From: an uncultured Collinsella sp.
GTDB taxonomy: Bacteria > Actinomycetota > Coriobacteriia > Coriobacteriales > Coriobacteriaceae
Length of the DNA stretch: 17,637 bases
Reading direction: 5' to 3'
Assembly (NCBI GenBank): GCA_902493985.1
Contig: CABURR010000045.1
Location: forward strand, 1 to 17,637
Under the pieces are notes generated by a model that did no database searches, was not told where the DNA came from, and saw only the letters and a list, made by a program, of their open reading frames with translations. Below are positions 12,785-17,637 of this stretch, piece by piece. Each line of letters begins with the position of its first letter. Position 1 is the first letter of the stretch. The translations under genes and the position numbers were made by a program.

Positions 12785-14131
12785 CTACGCTGCCAACTTG
12801 TCAAAAGCCCCGCGCCGGTTGAGCACGGTAAACGCGACAACACAGATGACTGCCGACAGAATCGACCCGCACGGCGAAGCGATGCCCATGGGAAACAGCG
12901 TGTCGGAATAGGCGTTCGACAGCAGCCACGCGCCCGGCACGCGAATGAGCGCCACGGCCAGCACGTTGTGCGCAAAGCCGATGTAGCTCTTGCCATACGC
13001 AGCGAAAAAGCCGCTAAAGCAAATGTGGATGCCGGCAAAAATCGCGTCGAAAATGTAGCTGTGCATATACCCGGTACCGGCCGCGACCACCGCGGGGTCC
13101 TTGGCAAAAAAGCCGATAAACGCCGGCGCCACCAGCCACATCAGCACCGTGATCAGGCAGCCGTACACCACCGAGATGGTCATGGCGTCCTTGAGTACCT
13201 GACGTGCGCGGTCGCCCTTGCCCGCGCCGGCGTTTTGCGCCGTGAGTGCACTGACGGTAGCGCCCATGGAGCTCGGCACAATGAACAAAAAGCTGATCAT
13301 CTTCTCGACCAGGCCCACGGCGGCGGCGTCGACGAGCCCTCGGTGGTTGGCGATGACGGTGATAAACATAAACGCCACCTGGATGCAGCCGTCCTGCACG
13401 GCCACGGGCACGCCGATCTTAAGAATGCTGCCGAGCACCTCGGGCTGGGGGCGCAGGTCGCTGCGCTTAACGTGGATGTTCGTGCGGCGGCTCTTGAGCC
13501 ACACGAGCGCGAGGGCAACGCTGGCCGTCTGCGCGGTTACCGTGCCGAGCGCCGCGCCCACGGGGCCGAGCCCCATGTGGCCGATAAACAGAAAATCGAG
13601 CGCGATGTTAATGATGCACGCCACGCCGATCACGTACATGGGCGAGCGCGAATCGCCCAGCCCGCGAAAGATGGCCGAAAGAATGTTGTATGCGGCGATA
13701 AACGGAATGCCGACAAAGCAGATACGCAGGTAGGCGGCGGTTCCTTCGACTGCCTCGGCCGGCGTGCCAATGAGTGCCACAATCTGCGGACACAATGCAA
13801 GCAGGACAGCGGCCAGCACCACCGAGACGCCCATAAAGAGCGTGATGGTGTTGCCGATGGCGGTCTCGGCGCGGTCAAACCGGCGCGAGCCCACGGCGTG
13901 GCCGACGATAACCGTCGTTCCCATGGCCAGGCCCACAAGCGTTACGGTAATGATATAGAGCGTCTGCGCGCCATTTGCCACGGCGGTGATGCCGGCAGCG
14001 CCGCTAAACTGCCCCATCATGTACAGGTCAGCCATGCCGTAGAGCATCTGCAAAAAGTACGAGAGCATATAGGGCAGGGCAAAGACCGCGATGGTCTTAA
14101 GGACATTGCCGCGTGTGAGGTCGTGTTCCAT
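12785..14131 (-). CDS. MATE-family multidrug/sodium (or proton) antiporter
   Basis: The 448-aa polytopic membrane protein has about 12 predicted transmembrane segments in two homologous MatE halves: ALPYMLSYFLQMLYGMADLY and VANGAQTLYIITVTLVGLAMG early, then GVPVAVQDGCIQVAFMFITV near 240. AIFRGLGDSRSPMYV is a typical loop motif. It exports cationic drugs or metabolites in exchange for Na+ or H+. The ATG at 14131 gives a normal-length protein, though no strong ribosome site is visible in the 15 bp before it. It forms an operon with the MerR/GyrI regulator and is preceded by a MerR-type promoter. The substrate cannot be told from sequence. Confidence 0.93.
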   Translation of the reverse strand: MEHDLTRGNVLKTIAVFALPYMLSYFLQMLYGMADLYMMGQFSGAAGITAVANGAQTLYIITVTLVGLAMGTTVIVGHAVGSRRFDRAETAIGNTITLFMGVSVVLAAVLLALCPQIVALIGTPAEAVEGTAAYLRICFVGIPFIAAYNILSAIFRGLGDSRSPMYVIGVACIINIALDFLFIGHMGLGPVGAALGTVTAQTASVALALVWLKSRRTNIHVKRSDLRPQPEVLGSILKIGVPVAVQDGCIQVAFMFITVIANHRGLVDAAAVGLVEKMISFLFIVPSSMGATVSALTAQNAGAGKGDRARQVLKDAMTISVVYGCLITVLMWLVAPAFIGFFAKDPAVVAAGTGYMHSYIFDAIFAGIHICFSGFFAAYGKSYIGFAHNVLAVALIRVPGAWLLSNAYSDTLFPMGIASPCGSILSAVICVVAFTVLNRRGAFDKLAA

Positions 14132-14173
14132 GGGCGAGGCACTTTCTGGCTGGGTTTGTTTACGTACCAGTGT

Positions 14174-14204
14174 AGTGAAAACCCTACAACGATTGTAGAG
14201 TCAA
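14174..14204 (-). promoter_or_regulatory. MerR-type promoter/operator of the MATE-MerR operon
   Basis: On the minus strand TTGACT (14204-14199) and TTCACT (14179-14174) are separated by exactly 19 bp, the long spacer of MerR-activated promoters. Between and overlapping them is a 21-bp near-palindrome, 14181-14201 (ACCCTACAA, CGA, TTGTAGAGT on the plus strand; one mismatch). The start would fall about 36 bp before the pump ATG. Confidence 0.75.
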
Positions 14205-14284
14205 GGTTTGTGATGACGCCGGAGCGAAAAAAGTCACGCTCCGAGTACGATGCTTTGATCCCTCCGTGCCTCTCACCTCGTCTC

Positions 14285-14349
14285 AAACCATCACAACATT
14301 CGACGTTTTTTGCCAAAATCGGGAAAAGCATCGAATGTTGTGATGGTTT
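14285..14349 (+). repeat. 65-bp palindromic repeat, copy A
   Basis: Arms AAACCATCACAACATTCGA (14285-14303) and 14331-14349 are perfect reverse complements over 19 bp. Inner sequences (CGTTTTTTGCC and GGGAAAAGC) pair partially. A T-run (TTTTT, 14347-14351) overlaps the end of the right arm on the plus strand. It lies 101 bp before the DUF559-like gene and upstream of the divergent MATE gene, so it does not end any visible gene. The core is almost identical to copy B (15530-15588), in the same orientation. Confidence 0.8.
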
Positions 14350-14450
14350 TTCTGCCACTCGACCGGGTGGAATCGCTTTCTTGCGCACGAAGGTGTGCGG
14401 ACCCGTGGGCAGGGGAATAAGGTTGGTTATCCGACTCCATTGGAGGGTTC

Positions 14451-15488
14451 ATGGACCTGCCGATCGTCCTGTCCCATAAGACTGCCTGGCTGTACCACAA
14501 CGTGGCGCGCCCGTCCGAGCCGCTCTCGCGAGCAAGCAGCCTATACGATGAGGACTCGCTTGCTAACGAGGCGGAGCCGACCGCGAGCCTGCCCAAATTG
14601 GGGCTCGATGCCAAGGGGCTGAGGGCCTCAACGGCAGTTGAGATCGTTACCGACTATCTGGTTTCGCTTGGTATTCCACGAGAAGAGCTCGATCATATCG
14701 ACACGCTCGTCAACTTCGATTTTGAGCGCTCGACGCCGGCTGGATTCAGGTGCCACGTGTTTGGAGCGCCGGTACCTCCAGACCATCTTATCGAGGTGGC
14801 AGAGGGCCTTCTGGTGGTTGATGAGGTCATGTGCTTTGTCCAGGCGGGTTCGTGGATGAGTGAGCCCGAGCAGCTGGAATATGGCTACGAAATCTGCGCC
14901 CGATACCATTTGAATCATCTGTCGACAGGCGATTATATCGAGATGGGGCAGAGGTATACCGTTGCCGACTTGATTGCTTATTGCAATGAGAACCGATCTC
15001 GTCAGGGGGCTATACGCGCGGCCGCCGTGCTCAAGCGCGTGCGCGATGGCGCGCGGTCGCCCATGGAGACGGCCACCGCAATCATGGTCGCAGCAAAACG
15101 TTCCCAGGGAGGGCTGGGATACGCCAAGATCGAGCTCAACCATCGGGTCAATGTTCCCAACGAGTTCAAGTATCTCGCAAAGGCCGGGTATTTCGAGATT
15201 GACGTATATGCGCCTGCGAGCGGTACGGGGATTGAATACAACGGTTCGGACCATCTTGATAAACAGCGCAGCGCGTCGGATGCGGAGCGTATGACCGTGC
15301 TGAGCGCGCTGGGCTTTAGGATGATCGTCCTCACCGGGACTCAGTTTGCCCACCAGCTGCAATTGCATCGGGCGATGAACGCCATCGCGCTCGCTATGGG
15401 CCTTAAGTGCGACCGAAGCGAAGCGTTCCAGAAACGTCAGAACGACCTGCGAGAATTTGTGATTCGGCACTGGGACGGCGGCCTTTAG
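14451..15488 (+). CDS. Hypothetical protein with C-terminal DUF559/Vsr-like PD-(D/E)xK nuclease signature
   Basis: The 345-aa protein is not identified with certainty. Its second half resembles actinobacterial DUF559/Vsr-like endonuclease domains: a helix with E206 (SPMETATAI), then D251 (FEIDVYAP) and E262 (GIEYNGSDHLDKQ), ending with strand LGFRMIVLTGTQF (288-300). The catalytic pattern would be E...D...ExN, with N264 where the usual lysine sits. The N-terminal part (CHVFGAPVPP, LLVVDEVMCFVQAG) recalls AbiEi-like or regulator-type domains often joined to DUF559. GGAGG precedes ATG 14451. Codon use is a little more AT-rich than its neighbours. Copies A and B of a palindrome flank it, suggesting a cassette. 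Function unknown; defence or genome-maintenance roles are speculation. Confidence 0.65.
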   Translation: MDLPIVLSHKTAWLYHNVARPSEPLSRASSLYDEDSLANEAEPTASLPKLGLDAKGLRASTAVEIVTDYLVSLGIPREELDHIDTLVNFDFERSTPAGFRCHVFGAPVPPDHLIEVAEGLLVVDEVMCFVQAGSWMSEPEQLEYGYEICARYHLNHLSTGDYIEMGQRYTVADLIAYCNENRSRQGAIRAAAVLKRVRDGARSPMETATAIMVAAKRSQGGLGYAKIELNHRVNVPNEFKYLAKAGYFEIDVYAPASGTGIEYNGSDHLDKQRSASDAERMTVLSALGFRMIVLTGTQFAHQLQLHRAMNAIALAMGLKCDRSEAFQKRQNDLREFVIRHWDGGL

Positions 15489-15529
15489 GGGCGTTCTGAC
15501 CCTTCTACGGGGTGCCGTGGGCAGGCAAA

Positions 15530-15588
15530 CCATCACAACATTCGACGTTTTTTGCCAAAAATGGGAAAAGCATCGAATGTTGTGATGG
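15530..15588 (+). repeat. Palindromic repeat, copy B (terminator-like position)
   Basis: CCATCACAACATTCGA (15530-15545) pairs with 15573-15588. The 27-nt interior (CGTTTTTTGCC, AAAAATGGG, AAAAGCA in order) differs from copy A only in the few loop bases. It lies 41 bp after the DUF559-like stop; here it could terminate that transcript, but no T-run follows. Flanking bases outside the arms differ from copy A. Confidence 0.8.
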
Positions 15589-15653
15589 CCTGTGCTGAGG
15601 ATGGGCTTGGAAAGTCCGTTTTGATCGAAGCGACCTGTCCTGTCGTACGGGTG

Positions 15654-15681
15654 TCGGCATGATTCTCTCGTGGGGTATTAT
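15654..15681 (+). promoter_or_regulatory. Candidate moaA promoter
   Basis: TCGGCA (15654-15659), a 16-bp spacer and TATTAT (15676-15681) give a plausible -35/-10 pair about 40 bp before the moaA start. The -35 is poor. No molybdenum cofactor riboswitch-like fold was evident in the short leader. Confidence 0.35.
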
Positions 15682-15721
15682 GTTTTCCGAAGAATAAAAC
15701 GCCGCGTGAGGGGAGGGCTGC

Positions 15722-16777
15722 GTGGACGGGCGCGTGCAACATGACGGCTTTGGCCGCGATATCAACTACCTGCGCATTGCCGTTACCGACAAGTGCAATT
15801 TCCGCTGCATTTACTGCATGCCGGCCGACGGCGTGGCGCCCCGCGCGCACGACGAGCTGCTCAGCGCCGAGGAAATCGCCCGCTTTGTGCGCCTGGTGGC
15901 GGGGGAGGGCATTCGCCGCGTGCGCCTGACGGGCGGCGAGCCGCTGGTCAGCCGCCGTATCATCCCGCTCATTCGCGACATCCGCGCGATTCCGCAGATC
16001 GAGGACATCTCGCTCACCACCAACGGTGCCCTGCTGCCCAAGCTGGCGCCGCAGCTCAAAGACGCTGGGCTTAACCGCGTCAATATCTCGCTCGACACAC
16101 TCGACCCTACGCTGTTTGGAAAGATCACGCGCCTGGGCCGGCTCGAGCAGACCATGGCCGGCATCGACGCGGCGCTGGCCTGGGGCTTTGGGCCCGTTAA
16201 GGTCAACTGCGTTGTGGTGCGCCGGCTCAACCAGGATGTGGCGGCCCTCGCGCGGCTCACGCTCGACCGCCCCATCCACCTGCGCTTTATCGAATACATG
16301 CCCATTGGCGACGAACACACGAGCTCGCATTGCGCTGTGGACCCGCATGCGCCCGCGCTCAATCCCGAGCTGTGGGACGCGAGCGATACCGTGCCGAGCG
16401 ACGAGCTGCGGGCGCGTATCAATGCCGGGGCCACCGCGGCGGGACTGGGCGAGCTCGAGCCGCTCGACATCAACGACGCTCCTGCCGGCGCGGGTCCTGC
16501 GCGCTATTGGCACTTTCCGGGCGCGGCGGGAACGGTCGGCTTCATTAGCGCCATGTCCAACCATTTTTGTGCGAATTGCAACCGTCTGCGCCTGACGGCC
16601 GATGGCAACGTGCGTCCGTGCCTGTTTAGCGATGCCGAGTATTCGGTGCGTGAGGCGCTGCGCCGTGGTGATGATATGCAGGTACTTTCGATTTGGCGCG
16701 ATGCCGTGGCCCACAAACCGCAGGAACACGCGATAATTGAGGGCACGCAACGATTTATGTCCCAAATCGGAGGATGA
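15722..16777 (+). CDS. moaA: GTP 3',8-cyclase MoaA (radical SAM)
   Basis: The 351-aa enzyme starts molybdopterin synthesis by cyclising GTP. The N-terminal radical-SAM cluster is C25-x3-C29-x2-C32 (CNFRCIYC). GGEP (71-74) follows the usual strand. The C-terminal cluster is C283, C286 and C300, fitting MoaA. The protein ends in a conserved Gly-Gly. GTG 15722 is the start, with GGGGAGG at 15710-15716 before it; the family starts near here with VQHDGFGRDINYLRIAVTDK. MoaC-MobB follows 4 bp after the stop, so they form one operon. Length and motifs are complete. Confidence 0.97.
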   Translation: MDGRVQHDGFGRDINYLRIAVTDKCNFRCIYCMPADGVAPRAHDELLSAEEIARFVRLVAGEGIRRVRLTGGEPLVSRRIIPLIRDIRAIPQIEDISLTTNGALLPKLAPQLKDAGLNRVNISLDTLDPTLFGKITRLGRLEQTMAGIDAALAWGFGPVKVNCVVVRRLNQDVAALARLTLDRPIHLRFIEYMPIGDEHTSSHCAVDPHAPALNPELWDASDTVPSDELRARINAGATAAGLGELEPLDINDAPAGAGPARYWHFPGAAGTVGFISAMSNHFCANCNRLRLTADGNVRPCLFSDAEYSVREALRRGDDMQVLSIWRDAVAHKPQEHAIIEGTQRFMSQIGG

Positions 16778-16781
16778 TCAT

Positions 16782-17637
16782 ATGGCCAAGAGCAGGTACG
16801 CCGATGCCACCAAGGCCGCTCGCAGGGCCGCGATGTCTGCCCATAAAGCCACGGCTACTGACAGCAACGCCGACGCGTCCGCGCAGCCGTCTGCCAGCGC
16901 TGCCACCGAGCCCGCCCGCGACGCCCGCCGCGACGAGCTGACGCACGTGGACGCCAAGGGCGAGGTACGCATGGTCGACGTGTCCGACAAGGCCGAGACC
17001 CATCGCATTGCCATCGCCGAGGGTACCATCCTCATGCACCCCGAGACGCAGGCCATGGTGCTGCAGGACCGCGCCAAAAAGGGCGACGTGCTTGCCTGCG
17101 CACGCGTGGCGGGCATCATGGCCATCAAACGCACGAGCGACATCATCCCCATGTGCCATCCGTTGCTCATTACCAAGAGTAAGTGCGACATTGCGCCCAT
17201 CGCTGCGGCGGGGACGCCAGCTGGGGACGTGCCCGAGGGCTGGGCGCCGGCGCGCGCGGACGGGCAGGTTGGCTTTCACGTACTGGTTACGGCCGGCGTG
17301 ACGGGCAAGACGGGTATCGAGATGGAGGCGTTGACCGGCGCGAGTGCCGCGTGCCTGACAATCTACGACATGTGCAAGGCGGTCGATCGCGGCATGGAAA
17401 TCGTCGACGTGCGCCTGCTGCACAAGGAGGGCGGCCGCTCGGGCGTGTGGGATCGTGCCGAGCGTCAGGCCGCTGCTGTTGAGGCCGTGGGAGCCGCGGG
17501 CGACGTACCCGCGGGCGCACCCGTCGCCGTCGCGCCCGCAGTTCCGGCCCCGGCCGTCCCCGCGATCGCGTTTATCGGCTACCAGAACTCGGGCAAGACC
17601 ACGCTCGTCGAGAAGGTCATTGCCGAGCTCACCCGCC
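16782..17637 (+). CDS. moaC: MoaC-MobB fusion (partial, runs off the window)
   Basis: The open frame gives 285 residues to the window end. Residues 1-51 are a Lys/Ala-rich extension not typical of MoaC. Residues 52-228 are cyclic pyranopterin monophosphate synthase: LTHVDAKGEVRMVDVSDKAE, MCHPLL (124-129), GKTGIEMEALTGASAACLTI (175-194) and LLHKEGGRSGVW (212-223), which make the second step after MoaA. An Ala/Pro/Val-rich linker (229-261) leads to a MobB-type P-loop domain starting IAFIGYQNSGKTTLVEKVI, with P-loop GYQNSGKT at 266-273. MobB binds GTP in guanine-dinucleotide cofactor formation. About 16 residues (AAAGTPAGDVPEGWAP) are inserted before the second MoaC motif. CGGAGGA at 16768-16774 supports the ATG. 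The 3' end is not visible. Confidence 0.92.
   Translation, partial: MAKSRYADATKAARRAAMSAHKATATDSNADASAQPSASAATEPARDARRDELTHVDAKGEVRMVDVSDKAETHRIAIAEGTILMHPETQAMVLQDRAKKGDVLACARVAGIMAIKRTSDIIPMCHPLLITKSKCDIAPIAAAGTPAGDVPEGWAPARADGQVGFHVLVTAGVTGKTGIEMEALTGASAACLTIYDMCKAVDRGMEIVDVRLLHKEGGRSGVWDRAERQAAAVEAVGAAGDVPAGAPVAVAPAVPAPAVPAIAFIGYQNSGKTTLVEKVIAELTR

Noticed and set aside
14285..14351. Copy A palindrome as a plain terminator
   Set aside because: Despite a T-run on the plus strand, no plus-strand gene ends upstream of it. The nearest upstream gene runs the other way.
12707..14479. 590-aa open frame on the plus strand opposite the MATE gene
   Set aside because: Composition is extreme in His, Arg, Ala and Asp and lacks domains, and the opposite strand encodes a clear 12-helix transporter.
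1..17637. CRISPR arrays, tRNA or rRNA genes
   Set aside because: No regularly spaced short repeats, no cloverleaf or CCA-type features and no rRNA-like conserved stretches were seen.

Overview
The window is GC-rich and gene-dense. Its content points to a gut Coriobacteriia (Actinomycetota), most likely Collinsella or a close relative. The basis is codon use, a GlnR-like regulator beside a glutamine synthetase, and many intergenic palindromes. This assignment is inferred from recognised families, not from a search.

Layout: (1) 1-4289 is a 2-keto-3-deoxygluconate (KDG) catabolic locus: a GntR/FCD regulator (+), then KDPG aldolase and KDG kinase (-), with a LacI-family regulator (+) divergent from the kinase. 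The kinase/LacI intergenic region holds two LacI-type operator-like sites and a perfect 18-bp stem in the kinase leader. (2) 4292-5184 is a two-gene toxin-antitoxin module: a RelB/DinJ-like domain fused to an MNT nucleotidyltransferase, overlapping a HepT-type HEPN RNase. (3) 5238-7410 holds a glutamine synthetase homologue with several expected metal ligands replaced, followed by an orphan GlnR-like response regulator. (4) 7578-9038 is a membrane-anchored HtrA/DegP-type protease, then a terminator, a small hairpin and a 203-bp MITE-like element. (5) 9486-11893 is ligA plus an unlisted 59-aa ORF coupled to its stop codon. (6) 11885-14204 (-) is a MATE efflux pump followed by a MerR/GyrI-like regulator, driven by a recognisable MerR-type promoter. 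(7) 14285-15588 is a protein with a C-terminal DUF559/Vsr-like PD-(D/E)xK signature, bracketed by two near-identical palindromes in the same orientation. (8) 15722-17637 is molybdenum cofactor synthesis: moaA and the start of a MoaC-MobB fusion that runs off the window.

The genes mostly form small functional pairs, each with its regulator: KDG catabolism with KdgR, GS with a GlnR-like factor, and pump with MerR. The most unusual material is the DinJ-MNT/HepT module, the altered glutamine synthetase active site, the palindrome-bracketed nuclease-like gene, and the dense intergenic hairpins. Those hairpins fall into several classes: a GGGAC-containing REP-like set, a paired 65-bp palindrome, a MITE and long GU-tolerant stems.
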